The notes under the pieces are model-generated. The model was given only the letters and a program-made list of their open reading frames with translations, made no database searches and was not told the origin of the DNA. From an uncultured Bacteroidota bacterium (GTDB lineage: Bacteria > Bacteroidota > Bacteroidia > Flavobacteriales > Flavobacteriaceae), in assembly GCA_902587325.1 (NCBI GenBank), contig CACIKV010000006.1:1-64000 (forward strand): 64,000 bases of DNA, read 5' to 3'. Below, piece by piece: positions 1 through 9,639 of this stretch. The stretch's first letter is position 1; every line of letters begins with the position of its first letter. A program made the translations under genes and the position numbers.

Positions 1-642
1 AAGAAAAAGATTAAAGCTCACACTCTAAATCAGATAAAATTAGTTGAATCATTTGAAATAAATGATATGGTTTTTGCTATTGGACCTGCAGGGACAGGAA
101 AAACATACACAGGAATTGCAATAGCTGTAAAAGCCCTGAAGTCAAAAATTGTTAAAAGAATTATTCTTACAAGACCTGCTGTAGAGGCTGGTGAAAATTT
201 AGGTTTTTTACCTGGAGATTTGAAAGATAAACTTGATCCTTTTATGCAGCCACTATACGACGCATTAAAAGAAATGATTCCAAATGAAAAATTAGAAGAC
301 TATATTAAAAGAGGAATTATTGAAATAGCCCCCTTAGCTTACATGCGTGGAAGAACTTTAGATAATGCTTTTGTTATTTTAGATGAAGGACAAAACACGA
401 CACACAATCAAATGAAAATGTTTTTAACTAGAATGGGCAAAAACGCTAAGTTTATGATCACAGGAGATCCCGGGCAGATTGATCTACCAAGATCAGCTAT
501 TTCAGGACTAAAAGAAGCTAACTTAATATTACAAAATATTGAAGGAATTGACATTGTATATCTAGACGATAAGGATGTTATAAGACATAAAGTAGTAAAA
601 AAAATAATAGATGCATACAAAAAAACTGAACATGCAAATTAA
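1..642 (+). CDS. phoH: PhoH family ATPase, 5' end truncated by window start
   Basis: Frame open from base 1 (KKKIKAHTLNQIKLVESFEIND-MVFAIGPAGTGKTYTG); Walker A GPAGTGKT, FVILDEGQN, MITGDPGQIDLP typical of PhoH. Confidence 0.93.
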   Translation, partial: KKKIKAHTLNQIKLVESFEINDMVFAIGPAGTGKTYTGIAIAVKALKSKIVKRIILTRPAVEAGENLGFLPGDLKDKLDPFMQPLYDALKEMIPNEKLEDYIKRGIIEIAPLAYMRGRTLDNAFVILDEGQNTTHNQMKMFLTRMGKNAKFMITGDPGQIDLPRSAISGLKEANLILQNIEGIDIVYLDDKDVIRHKVVKKIIDAYKKTEHAN

Positions 643-1589
643 TGAGTAAAGTACTATTAAATTCTAGTTTTAATTTTAAAAATCAAATATCTAAATATGT
701 TGGTAAGGTAAGGGATGTATATGAATTAAAAGATGATATTTTAATTATGATAGTTTCAGATAGAATATCTGCATTTGATGTTGTCATGCCAACTGGAATA
801 ACTTATAAAGGACAAGTTCTTAATCAAATAGCTAATGAAATGCTTAATAACAGTAGTGATATTATTGACAATTGGTTAATTGAAATCCCAGATCCAAACG
901 TATCAATCGGAAAAAAATGTAATCCAATAAAAATTGAAATGGTTGTTAGAGGATATTTATCTGGACATTCTTACAGACTTTATAATAGTGGTCATAGGAA
1001 TTTATGTGGTAATATTCTTCCAGAAAACATGAAAGAAAATGATAAATTTAAATCACCTATTATTACACCGGCTACTAAAGCTGAAAAAGGATTACATGAT
1101 GAAGATATTACTCCAAAATCAATTATTGAACAAAATATCATTAACAAAGATGATTATGAATATCTTCATGAAAAAAGTTTAGAATTATTTAAAAGAGGTA
1201 CTGATTTAGCTTCTAAAAATGGTTTAATATTAGTTGATTCTAAATACGAATTTGGTTATGATTCAAATGGTGTAATTACTTTGATTGATGAAATTCATAC
1301 ACCAGACTCGTCAAGATATTTTTACAAAGATTCATATGATGAGCTACAAATTAAAGGAGAAAAGCAAAAGCAACTATCTAAGGAGTTTTTTAGAGAATGG
1401 TTAATGCAAAATGGTTTTCAAGGTAAAAATAAACAGGTAATTCCAAAAATGACTGAAAATGTTATTGATATGGTAAGTAGAAGATATATTGAGTTATATG
1501 AAAAATTGATTGGAAAAAAGTTTGTGATTAGTAGTAGTTGTGATATTGTTAAAAGAATTAATAAAAATTTAAAAGATTTTATTGTCTAA
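642..1589 (+). CDS. purC: Phosphoribosylaminoimidazole-succinocarboxamide synthase
   Basis: KYVGKVRDVYEL, VSDRISAFDVVMPTGI, VVRGYLSGHS motifs of SAICAR synthase; follows phoH. Confidence 0.95.
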   Translation: MSKVLLNSSFNFKNQISKYVGKVRDVYELKDDILIMIVSDRISAFDVVMPTGITYKGQVLNQIANEMLNNSSDIIDNWLIEIPDPNVSIGKKCNPIKIEMVVRGYLSGHSYRLYNSGHRNLCGNILPENMKENDKFKSPIITPATKAEKGLHDEDITPKSIIEQNIINKDDYEYLHEKSLELFKRGTDLASKNGLILVDSKYEFGYDSNGVITLIDEIHTPDSSRYFYKDSYDELQIKGEKQKQLSKEFFREWLMQNGFQGKNKQVIPKMTENVIDMVSRRYIELYEKLIGKKFVISSSCDIVKRINKNLKDFIV

Positions 1590-2477
1590 ATTTTTTAATA
1601 TTTCCTGAATCTCATAATCTACATCTATCCATTGATGTTTTTCATCCGAATTTTTTAACCAAGTAATTTGTTTTTTTGCAAATCTTCTTGTGTTTTTTTT
1701 AATTTCATTAATTGCAAAATCTTTGGAATACTTATTGCTAAAATAATTAAACAATTCTCTGTAGCCAACAGTATATAATGCATTATTATCCTTAAACTTA
1801 TATAGATCTTTAGCTTCATCAATTAAGCCTGAATTAATCATCAAATCAACTCTGTTATTGATTATTTCATATAACTTATTCCTGTCTGTATTTAATGCAA
1901 TAGAGTGATGGTTATATAGTCTTTCATTATTATTTGTTAAAAATGATGTGTAAGGTTTTTTAGTAAATTCAATTATCTCTAATGCTCTAATTAATCTTCT
2001 TGGATTATTTATGTCTACTTTTTTATAGTATTCAGAATCTTTTGTCCTAAGAATTGATTGTAAATATTCTATACCATTAATTTTAAACTTTTCATTTAAC
2101 TTGTTTCTGAATTCATTTGGAATTTTTGGTATTTCATCTATTCCATATATGATCGATTTAAGAAACATATATGAACCTCCAACTAAAATAATATTATCGC
2201 AAACCTTAAATAATTTCTTAATTAACTTATTAGCTTCAACTGAAAAATCATAAACTGTGTATGGATCTAAAACTGATTTATGCTGAATAAAATGATGTTT
2301 CACTTCATTTAATTCAATTTCTGATGGAACTGCAGTTCCTATGGACATTTCTTTATAAAACTGCCTAGAATCAAATGAAATTATCTCTGAGTTTAGAGAT
2401 TTTGCTAATTTAATTGCAAGTTTGGTTTTACCAATTGCGGTTGGACCACTAATACTAATCAATTTTTTATTACTCAT
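1569..2477 (-). CDS. miaA: tRNA dimethylallyltransferase (start MSNKKLISISGPTAIGKT at 2477; the ORF extends to 2516)
   Basis: ISGPTAIGKTKLAIKLAK, EIISFDSRQFYKEMSIGTA, RRLIRALEI motifs. Confidence 0.95.
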   Translation of the reverse strand: MSNKKLISISGPTAIGKTKLAIKLAKSLNSEIISFDSRQFYKEMSIGTAVPSEIELNEVKHHFIQHKSVLDPYTVYDFSVEANKLIKKLFKVCDNIILVGGSYMFLKSIIYGIDEIPKIPNEFRNKLNEKFKINGIEYLQSILRTKDSEYYKKVDINNPRRLIRALEIIEFTKKPYTSFLTNNNERLYNHHSIALNTDRNKLYEIINNRVDLMINSGLIDEAKDLYKFKDNNALYTVGYRELFNYFSNKYSKDFAINEIKKNTRRFAKKQITWLKNSDEKHQWIDVDYEIQEILKNLDNKIF

Positions 2478-2958
2478 TGCATAATTTAAGTAACTCAAGT
2501 GTAGCTTTTGCATCATCCATAGCCCTGTGATGCTTTACTAACTTAATATCAAAGATTTTACTTAAAGTTTTTAATTTGTAAGAGTTAAGGCCTGGATAAC
2601 ATTCTCTCATTAATTCAAGAGTACATAAAAATTCGTTTTCTAAAATAAAATTATTTTTTTTTAATTCATTTTTTAAAACTCTGTAATCATATTTAACATC
2701 ATGTCCAACAATAGTGGAATTCTTTAAAAAATTATAAATATCAGCACTATAAGAATTAAATCCTTTTGAACTTTTTAACTCATTATTTTTTATTCCAGTT
2801 AACTTTTCAATAAAAGGATCAATTTTTACAAATGGGTTAATTAATTTTTCAAATGTTTCAATAACTTTAGATCCATCATATTTAATTAAGCCAATTTCAA
2901 TAATTTTCTCTTTATTGTATATCCCGCCAGTTGTTTCTAAATCAACTATTACAAACAT
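2470..2958 (-). CDS. DnaQ-like 3'-5' exonuclease
   Basis: FVIVDLETTGG, VGHDVKYDYRVL, HHRAMDDAKATLELL exonuclease motifs. Confidence 0.9.
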   Translation of the reverse strand: MFVIVDLETTGGIYNKEKIIEIGLIKYDGSKVIETFEKLINPFVKIDPFIEKLTGIKNNELKSSKGFNSYSADIYNFLKNSTIVGHDVKYDYRVLKNELKKNNFILENEFLCTLELMRECYPGLNSYKLKTLSKIFDIKLVKHHRAMDDAKATLELLKLCNE

Positions 2959-3590
2959 TAATTTCTTGAACCAAAAATTAGACTACCAATTCTTATCATA
3001 TTTGAATTGTATTTAATAGCTAGCTTGTAATCATTACTCATTCCTAGAGATAAATACTTTAGATCGTGTATTTTATTTATCTTATTAAAATAATCAGAAA
3101 TTTTTTTAAACTCTTTCTCATTTTTTGATTGATCAATAGATCCAATTCCCATAAAGCCAATAATTTTAACAAACTTATATTTCAAAAATATACTACCAGA
3201 AAACATATCTCCTAATTCAGAATATTCAAATCCTGTTTTTAATGGGTCATTTGATATTTTTATTTGCAATAAAACATTTATAATTCTATTATTTTTATCT
3301 CCCTCTTTATTGATTTGATTTAACAATCTTTCAGAATCAACTGAGTGAATTAAATGTATAAACGGAGCTATATATTTAACCTTATTTCTTTGTAGTTTAC
3401 CAATCAAGTGCCAATTAATATCTTTCGGCAAATCTTCATATTTTTTAACAAGTTCCTGTACTTTGTTTTCACCGAAGTCTCTATGACCTAAATCATATAT
3501 TTCTTTAATTTTTTCAGTCGATTTAGTTTTCGATACTGCTACAACTTTAATATTTTCTGAAATACTTTTTTTAAATAAAATATAGTCCAT
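2958..3590 (-). CDS. YggS/PLPBP family pyridoxal-phosphate homeostasis protein
   Basis: VVAVSKTKSTEKI, FGENKVQELV, WHLIGKLQRNKVKY, LSLGMSNDYKLAI. Confidence 0.93.
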   Translation of the reverse strand: MDYILFKKSISENIKVVAVSKTKSTEKIKEIYDLGHRDFGENKVQELVKKYEDLPKDINWHLIGKLQRNKVKYIAPFIHLIHSVDSERLLNQINKEGDKNNRIINVLLQIKISNDPLKTGFEYSELGDMFSGSIFLKYKFVKIIGFMGIGSIDQSKNEKEFKKISDYFNKINKIHDLKYLSLGMSNDYKLAIKYNSNMIRIGSLIFGSRN

Positions 3591-3592
3591 AT

Positions 3593-4549
3593 CTAGTTTT
3601 CAATAATTTTTACAATCTTGATGGCTAACTCGAGAGCGTCTCTTCCCTTTTCAAATGAAACTATTGGATCTTCTTTATTAATAATGGAATGATAAAAATT
3701 CTTATGCTCTTCTTCAATTGAATTAATTTTTTCATTCTTTACATTATCAATTTGAATTTCTTTTTCTATGCCCTCAGAATCATGAATAGTCATTGCATAT
3801 TTATTTTTCCCATCATAATTTTTAACCTTAATAATTTCGCTAGATCCAGTATCAAAATCAACTGAAATATAAGATTCCCTTTGAAAAACTCTCATTTTCC
3901 TCATTTTTTTAAGGGACAATCTACTTGAGGTTAAGTTAGCTACACAACCATTTTCAAATTCAATTCTTGCATTTGCAATATCAGGTGAAGTGCTAATTAT
4001 TTTTGTTCCGTTAGCACTTATTTTAGTGATTTTAGAATCAACCAGTGATAAAATAATATCAATATCATGTATCATTAAATCTAATACTACTGAAACATCT
4101 GTTCCCCTTGACGGATAAGAAGATAACCTATGAGATTCAATAAACATAGGGTTTAAAGCATTCTTTATATTTATAAAGGCTGAATTGAATCTCTCTACAT
4201 GTCCGACTTGGCCAATAAGTTTATTATTGTTTTTAATTTCAATAAGTTCGTTAGCCTGATCAATTGTTGAGGTAATTGGCTTTTCAATAAATACATGTTT
4301 CTTTTTATTTAAAAATCTAACCGCTGTTTCATAATGAAAAGATGTTGGCGTTGATATAACAACTGCATCAACTAAAGAACTAATCTTTGTTATTTCAATA
4401 AAATTAATTTTGTATTTATCACTTATATATTTAGCTCTTGATTTATCAGGGTCATAAAAACAAATCAGATTAAAAAGTCCAGAGCTTTTTAAAAGTTTTA
4501 TATGAAATTCCCCAAGGTGACCAGCACCAACCACTGCAATGTTTAACAT
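3593..4549 (-). CDS. Gfo/Idh/MocA family oxidoreductase
   Basis: N-terminal Rossmann VVGAGHLGEFH; HVFIEKPITST; DLMIHDIDI. Confidence 0.9.
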   Translation of the reverse strand: MLNIAVVGAGHLGEFHIKLLKSSGLFNLICFYDPDKSRAKYISDKYKINFIEITKISSLVDAVVISTPTSFHYETAVRFLNKKKHVFIEKPITSTIDQANELIEIKNNNKLIGQVGHVERFNSAFINIKNALNPMFIESHRLSSYPSRGTDVSVVLDLMIHDIDIILSLVDSKITKISANGTKIISTSPDIANARIEFENGCVANLTSSRLSLKKMRKMRVFQRESYISVDFDTGSSEIIKVKNYDGKNKYAMTIHDSEGIEKEIQIDNVKNEKINSIEEEHKNFYHSIINKEDPIVSFEKGRDALELAIKIVKIIEN

Positions 4550-4556
4550 TAGTTCA

Positions 4557-4564
4557 CAAATTTA
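4557..4564 (-). promoter_or_regulatory. Bacteroidetes-type -7 box TAAATTTG, 7 nt upstream of the Gfo/Idh ATG
   Basis: Exact match to TAnnTTTG on minus strand. Confidence 0.55.
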
Positions 4565-4597
4565 CAATTATATATAATTAATTGATATTTTTATTTT

Positions 4598-5239
4598 ATG
4601 TATGATTCTCCAAAACTATTAGGTTTAAGAAAAGAATTAATTAATAATCTTATCAAAAAAGGAATTAATAATAAAAACATTCTTGAAGCATTCTTAAAAG
4701 TTCCTAGACATCTATTTATTCATAAAGATTTTGAATCATTCGCATACAAAGACGAAGCATTTCCAATAGATGAGAATCAAACAATTTCACAGCCTTTTAC
4801 TGTTGCTTTTCAAACACATCTTCTAAATGTTAAAAAGGGTGATAAGATATTAGAGATTGGTACTGGGTCTGGATTTCAATCAGCAGTTTTGGTATTTTTA
4901 GGAGCAGATGTATATACAATTGAAAGAATTTATAGTTTATACAAAAAATCAAAAAAAATATTACATGATATTAAATTAATGCCAAAAAAAAATATATGGG
5001 ATGATGGAAATAAAGGTATTGAAGAATTTTCCCCATTTGATAAAATTATAATAACTGCAGCCTGTGAAACACCACCCAATAATTTATTAAAACAACTGAA
5101 AGTAAATGGAAAAATGGTTATTCCAATCGGTAAATTAGTTCAAAAAATGACACTAATTACAAGGGTTTCTGTTAATAAATTTGAGAAAAGAACTTTTGGT
5201 GATTATCGCTTTGTTCCAATGTTAAAAAACAAATACTAG
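4598..5239 (+). CDS. pcm: Protein-L-isoaspartate O-methyltransferase
   Basis: VPRHLFI, NQTISQPFTVA, ILEIGTGSGFQSAVL motifs. Confidence 0.93.
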   Translation: MYDSPKLLGLRKELINNLIKKGINNKNILEAFLKVPRHLFIHKDFESFAYKDEAFPIDENQTISQPFTVAFQTHLLNVKKGDKILEIGTGSGFQSAVLVFLGADVYTIERIYSLYKKSKKILHDIKLMPKKNIWDDGNKGIEEFSPFDKIIITAACETPPNNLLKQLKVNGKMVIPIGKLVQKMTLITRVSVNKFEKRTFGDYRFVPMLKNKY

Positions 5240-5685
5240 TTAGATTTTTTTATTCTATCAATTTTCAATTTATTTTCTCTTTTTTTAATTACTTCTCTTT
5301 TATCGTAGTTCCTTTTACCTTTTGCAGTAAATATTTCCAATTTCGCAAATCCTTTATCATTTATGAATAGTTTTACTGGCACAATTGTTATTCCAACATT
5401 ATTTAATTCTTTTTTAATTTTAATTAGCTCATTTTTATTTAATAATAACTTTATTTTTTTTCTTTCTTTTTCGAATGAACTAGAATTTACATAACTCTCA
5501 ATTAATATATTATTAGCATATAATTCGTTATTAAAAAAAGTACAGAAAGACCTATCGATATTTGCTTTTTTTAGTCTAATTGATTTAATCTCAGATCCGC
5601 TTAATACAAGACCTGCAATATATTTTTTTAATAAAAAATACTTGAAGCTTGCCTTTTTGTTTACTATGTTAATTTTCCCTTGCAC
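5236..5685 (-). CDS. smpB: SsrA-binding protein (GTG start)
   Basis: NKKASFKYFLLKKYIAGLVLSGSEIKSIR; KGKRNYDKREVIKKRE. Confidence 0.95.
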   Translation of the reverse strand: MQGKINIVNKKASFKYFLLKKYIAGLVLSGSEIKSIRLKKANIDRSFCTFFNNELYANNILIESYVNSSSFEKERKKIKLLLNKNELIKIKKELNNVGITIVPVKLFINDKGFAKLEIFTAKGKRNYDKREVIKKRENKLKIDRIKKSN

Positions 5686-5689
5686 TAAG

Positions 5690-5697
5690 CAAAGTTA
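5690..5697 (-). promoter_or_regulatory. -7 box TAACTTTG, 4 nt upstream of the smpB GTG
   Basis: Exact TAnnTTTG on minus strand. Confidence 0.5.
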
Positions 5698-5728
5698 ATA
5701 AGTATCTTGCATTATCAAATCATCCTAA

Positions 5729-7003
5729 ATGAAATCCGAAGAAATAATATTTGATTTAATCAAAAAAGAACAAAAAAGACAAATTAACGGAATTGAACTA
5801 ATTGCATCAGAAAATTTTGTAAGTAATGATGTTATGAAAGCTGTTGGTTCTGTACTAACAAACAAATATGCCGAAGGCTATCCTGGAAAAAGATATTATG
5901 GTGGATGTGAAGTGATTGATGAAGTTGAATCTATAGCAATAAATCGTGCAAAAGAATTATTTGGTGCAGAATATGCTAACGTGCAGCCTCACTCAGGAAG
6001 TCAAGCAAATGCATCTGTTTTTCATGCATTCCTGAGACCGGGAGACAAAATTTTAGGATTTGATTTAGCACATGGAGGGCATTTGACACATGGATCAAGT
6101 GTTAATTTTTCTGGAAGAATATACAATGCATCATTTTATGGAGTTGAAAAAGAAACAGGATTACTAGATTATTGTGAAATCCGCAGAATTGCAAATAAAG
6201 AAAAACCACAAATGATTATAGCAGGTGCCTCTGCTTATTCTCGGGATATTGACTTTAGTGAATTTAGAAACATAGCTGATGAAGTTAATGCATTTCTTTT
6301 AGCTGACATATCACATCCTTCTGGTTTGATTGCAAAAGGTTTGCTAAATGATCCTATTCCGCATTGTCATGTTGTTACAACAACTACTCACAAAACTTTG
6401 AGAGGAGCTAGAGGAGGATTAATTTTAATGGGGAAAGATTTTGAAAACCCTTTTGGTTTAAAATATAAAAGTGGAAAATTAAAACCTATGTCAAACCAAA
6501 TTGACATGGGTGTTTTCCCCGGAAATCAAGGAGGGCCTCTAGAGCATGTTATAGCTGCTAAAGCTGTCGGTTTTAGGGAAGCACTTACTGATGATTTTTT
6601 AAAGTATATGGTTAGAGTCAGAAATAATGCAAAAGCAATGGCAAATGAACTTTCAAAAAGAAACTATAATCTAATTTCAGGTGGTACTGACAATCATTTA
6701 ATGTTAATTGATTTAAGAAATAAAAAAATTACTGGAAAAGAAGCTGAGGAAGCTTTAGTGAAAGCTGATATAACTGCAAATAAAAATATGGTTCCCTTTG
6801 ATGATAAATCGCCCTTTGTAACTTCAGGAATTAGGTTTGGTACAGCAGCAATTACAACAAGAGGAATTGACAATTCAGAAATTATTAAAATTGTAGATCT
6901 AATTGATGAGGTAATAGAAAACTACAACGATGATTTTATTTTAAAACAAGTAAAAACAAAAGTAAACTCTTTAATGTCAGGAAAAAAATTATTTAATTTT
7001 TAA
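5729..7003 (+). CDS. glyA: Serine hydroxymethyltransferase
   Basis: [40 protein letters not shown] motifs. Confidence 0.97.
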   Translation: MKSEEIIFDLIKKEQKRQINGIELIASENFVSNDVMKAVGSVLTNKYAEGYPGKRYYGGCEVIDEVESIAINRAKELFGAEYANVQPHSGSQANASVFHAFLRPGDKILGFDLAHGGHLTHGSSVNFSGRIYNASFYGVEKETGLLDYCEIRRIANKEKPQMIIAGASAYSRDIDFSEFRNIADEVNAFLLADISHPSGLIAKGLLNDPIPHCHVVTTTTHKTLRGARGGLILMGKDFENPFGLKYKSGKLKPMSNQIDMGVFPGNQGGPLEHVIAAKAVGFREALTDDFLKYMVRVRNNAKAMANELSKRNYNLISGGTDNHLMLIDLRNKKITGKEAEEALVKADITANKNMVPFDDKSPFVTSGIRFGTAAITTRGIDNSEIIKIVDLIDEVIENYNDDFILKQVKTKVNSLMSGKKLFNF

Positions 7004-8018
7004 TAATCTTTACTTCAAAAATCTTATCCCATCTCTTTCCAGTTACAAAAAAAGAATTTCTTTTTTTATTGAAAGCTATTCCATTCAAAACATCTAGATT
7101 GTTATGTTGTTTCACTTTGTTTCTTAAATTTCCAAAATCTATGATACCATCAACAGAACCAGTAAGTTTGTTTATAACTAAAACCACATCCTTATTGAAT
7201 TGATAAGTATTTGCATAAATCTTTTCATCAACAATTTCTAACTCATTAATGTTTTTTACTTTTTTTTTATCTGTGACTATCTCTATATTATCAATTTCCT
7301 TGAGTGTAACTGGATCAATAATCCAAATTTTCTCCGTACCGTCAGATTTGTATAAATTATTTCCATCATTTGCAAGACCCCAACCCTCAGAACTTTGACC
7401 ATAATTGAAAGATTTTTCCATATTCATGGTTTTTAAATCATAAATAAATCCAATTCTGTTTTTCCATGTGAGCTGGTAAATTTTATTATTTAAAATTGTT
7501 AGTCCCTCTCCAAAATATTCATCGTCCAAAAATCTAACGTCAATCAATTGATTATTATAAACATCAAATTTTCTTAATGATGAATATCCATTTAAGCCAG
7601 TGCTTTCATATAATATATTATTTTTAAATTCTAAACCTTGTGTGTACAGGGAAATATCATGTGGGTACTCTCCAATAATTTCATAAGAATATAAATTTGG
7701 TTGGTAAGTATTATAAACATCAATATTTTTTATTAAAATTTTTTTTTGATTATTGTGTGTGAATTGAGCTTTAATTGAATTAGAACCTAACTTTGCTATT
7801 GATAGATTAGTCACTTTTGAAACCTTTTTTCCGTTTATAAAAAATTTCAAATCCTCAACTTTAATTAAAAAATTATTTAATTTGATATCAAGTGAAACTT
7901 TTGATTCTTTATTAAATATTTCAGATTCTGATGAAACACTAATTTCATAAATCTGATTTTCATTAGAACAAGAAATAAAGACTATTGAAATTAAAAAAAG
8001 GTAAAAATTAATTCTCAT
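6993..8018 (-). CDS. Glutaminyl-peptide cyclotransferase-like lipoprotein
   Basis: Lipoprotein signal (LISIVFISC); [39 protein letters not shown] typical of glutamine cyclotransferases. Confidence 0.87.
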   Translation of the reverse strand: MRINFYLFLISIVFISCSNENQIYEISVSSESEIFNKESKVSLDIKLNNFLIKVEDLKFFINGKKVSKVTNLSIAKLGSNSIKAQFTHNNQKKILIKNIDVYNTYQPNLYSYEIIGEYPHDISLYTQGLEFKNNILYESTGLNGYSSLRKFDVYNNQLIDVRFLDDEYFGEGLTILNNKIYQLTWKNRIGFIYDLKTMNMEKSFNYGQSSEGWGLANDGNNLYKSDGTEKIWIIDPVTLKEIDNIEIVTDKKKVKNINELEIVDEKIYANTYQFNKDVVLVINKLTGSVDGIIDFGNLRNKVKQHNNLDVLNGIAFNKKRNSFFVTGKRWDKIFEVKIIKN

Positions 8019-8064
8019 AAATATTTATTAAAAGTAATACTTCTAATTCTTTTATTAAAACTAT

Positions 8065-8072
8065 TATATTTG
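8065..8072 (+). promoter_or_regulatory. -7 box TATATTTG of the SRP RNA gene
   Basis: Exact TAnnTTTG, 4 nt upstream of the predicted SRP RNA 5' end. Confidence 0.6.
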
Positions 8073-8076
8073 TTAT

Positions 8077-8172
8077 GGGCAGGGCTTATGCAACCAGCTC
8101 CCATTGAATCCCCCAGGGTAGGAATACAGCAAGGGTAAATGGTTGTAGCGGTGTGATATAAGTTACTTGCCC
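8077..8172 (+). ncRNA. ffs: Bacterial small signal recognition particle RNA (4.5S-like)
   Basis: Conserved core CCCCCAGGGTAGGAATACAGCAAGGGTA, complementary GGGCA..TTGCCC ends, preceded by a -7 box and followed by T7. Confidence 0.87.
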
Positions 8173-8179
8173 TTTTTTT
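8160..8179 (+). terminator. SRP RNA terminator (terminal stem plus T7 tract)
   Basis: TTGCCCTTTTTTT immediately downstream of the ffs closing stem. Confidence 0.55.
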
Positions 8180-8983
8180 ATGAAAACAGTATTAATTACA
8201 GGTGCATCTTCAGGAATTGGAAAAAACATAGGCGAATATTTATCCTCTAAGAAATTTAAAGTTTATGGTACTTGCAGAAATCCATTAAATTATCCAGACA
8301 CAAAGTTTGAACTAGTTAAAGCAAATATTAATAATAAAAAAGAAATTGATGAATGTGTTAATTATATATTATCAAAAGAATATTCAATTGAAATACTTAT
8401 TAATAATGCTGGTATTGGATTTACAGGTCCTATTGAAGATTCTAAAATAAATGATGTTGAAAAGCTATTTAATACAAATTTTTTCGGTCCGATTGAGATG
8501 ATTAAATCTGTACTTCCTTCAATGAGAAAAAACAAAAATGGTTTAATTATTAACATGACATCAATTGCTGGGTACATAGGTCTCCCTTTTAGAGGAATAT
8601 ACTGTGCTTCGAAAAGTGCTTTAGAAATATTAACAGAAAGTTTGAGGTTAGAATTACTTGATTATAATATTAAGGTTACAAATATCGCTCCTGGAGATTT
8701 TAAAACCAACATTGTTTCAAGAAGAATTGATTCTTTTGATAATAAAGATTCAGTCTATTTTGAAAAGTACTACAGGTCATGGAAAGAAATGAATAAGCAT
8801 GTTGATTCAAGCGGAAGTGATCCCTTAATTATATCAAAGCTTGTTTTTAAAATTATCAATTTAAAAAACCCAAAAATACATTATAAAGCAGGTACCTTTT
8901 TTCAAAAGTTTTCAATAATTTTAAAAAAAATTTTACCAGATCTATTATTCGAAAAAATATTAATTAAATACAATAAATTATAA
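8180..8983 (+). CDS. Short-chain dehydrogenase/reductase
   Basis: TGASSGIG, NNAG, YCASKSALE motifs. Confidence 0.93.
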   Translation: MKTVLITGASSGIGKNIGEYLSSKKFKVYGTCRNPLNYPDTKFELVKANINNKKEIDECVNYILSKEYSIEILINNAGIGFTGPIEDSKINDVEKLFNTNFFGPIEMIKSVLPSMRKNKNGLIINMTSIAGYIGLPFRGIYCASKSALEILTESLRLELLDYNIKVTNIAPGDFKTNIVSRRIDSFDNKDSVYFEKYYRSWKEMNKHVDSSGSDPLIISKLVFKIINLKNPKIHYKAGTFFQKFSIILKKILPDLLFEKILIKYNKL

Positions 8984-9639
8984 TGAAATTTTTTATAGAT
9001 ACAGCTAACCTTGATCAAATAAGAGAAGCTCAAGACTTGGGCATACTTGACGGAGTTACAACTAATCCGTCTTTGATGGCTAAAGAAGGAATCAGCGGAC
9101 ATAAAAGTATAATTAACCATTACCTAAAAATATGTGACATCGTTGATGGAGATGTGTCTGCCGAAGTAATATCTACCGATTTCAAAGGAATTGTACAAGA
9201 AGGTGAATACTTGGCTTCATTAAACAAGCAGATAGTTGTTAAGGTTCCTATGATTTCTGAAGGAGTAAAAGCAATTAAATATTTTACTGATAAAAATATC
9301 AAAACCAATTGTACACTTGTTTTTTCCTCCGGACAAGCAATTATAGCTGCTAAAGCTGGAGCAACTTATTTATCTCCTTTTATAGGAAGATTAGATGACA
9401 TATCATCTAATGGATTAAATTTAATTTCAGAAATACGTGATATTTATGATAACTATGATTTTAAGACAGAAATTCTTGCAGCTTCAATTCGTCACACAAT
9501 GCATATTATTGATTGTGCCAAGATAGGTGCTGATGTTGTAACCACACCTCTTTATGCAATCAAGGGGCTACTTAATCATCCTTTGACAGACTCTGGTTTA
9601 AAAAAGTTTTTAGATGATCATAAAAAATCTAATTCTTAA
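8983..9639 (+). CDS. Transaldolase / fructose-6-phosphate aldolase family
   Basis: MKFFIDTANLDQIREA, GVTTNPSLMAKEG, VVKVPM, FIGRLDD, TTPLYAIKGLLNHPLTDSGLKKFLDD. Confidence 0.94.
   Translation: MKFFIDTANLDQIREAQDLGILDGVTTNPSLMAKEGISGHKSIINHYLKICDIVDGDVSAEVISTDFKGIVQEGEYLASLNKQIVVKVPMISEGVKAIKYFTDKNIKTNCTLVFSSGQAIIAAKAGATYLSPFIGRLDDISSNGLNLISEIRDIYDNYDFKTEILAASIRHTMHIIDCAKIGADVVTTPLYAIKGLLNHPLTDSGLKKFLDDHKKSNS

Noticed and set aside
408-620. Minus-strand ORF of 70 aa inside phoH
   Set aside because: Antisense to a conserved coding gene, no recognisable motifs
1-642. PhoH as a prophage marker
   Set aside because: PhoH is also a normal chromosomal gene; the neighbouring purC and miaA are housekeeping and no phage structural genes are present
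8362-9308. Minus-strand ORFs 8362-8577, 8902-9120 and 9120-9308
   Set aside because: Antisense to the well-supported SDR and transaldolase genes; no family features
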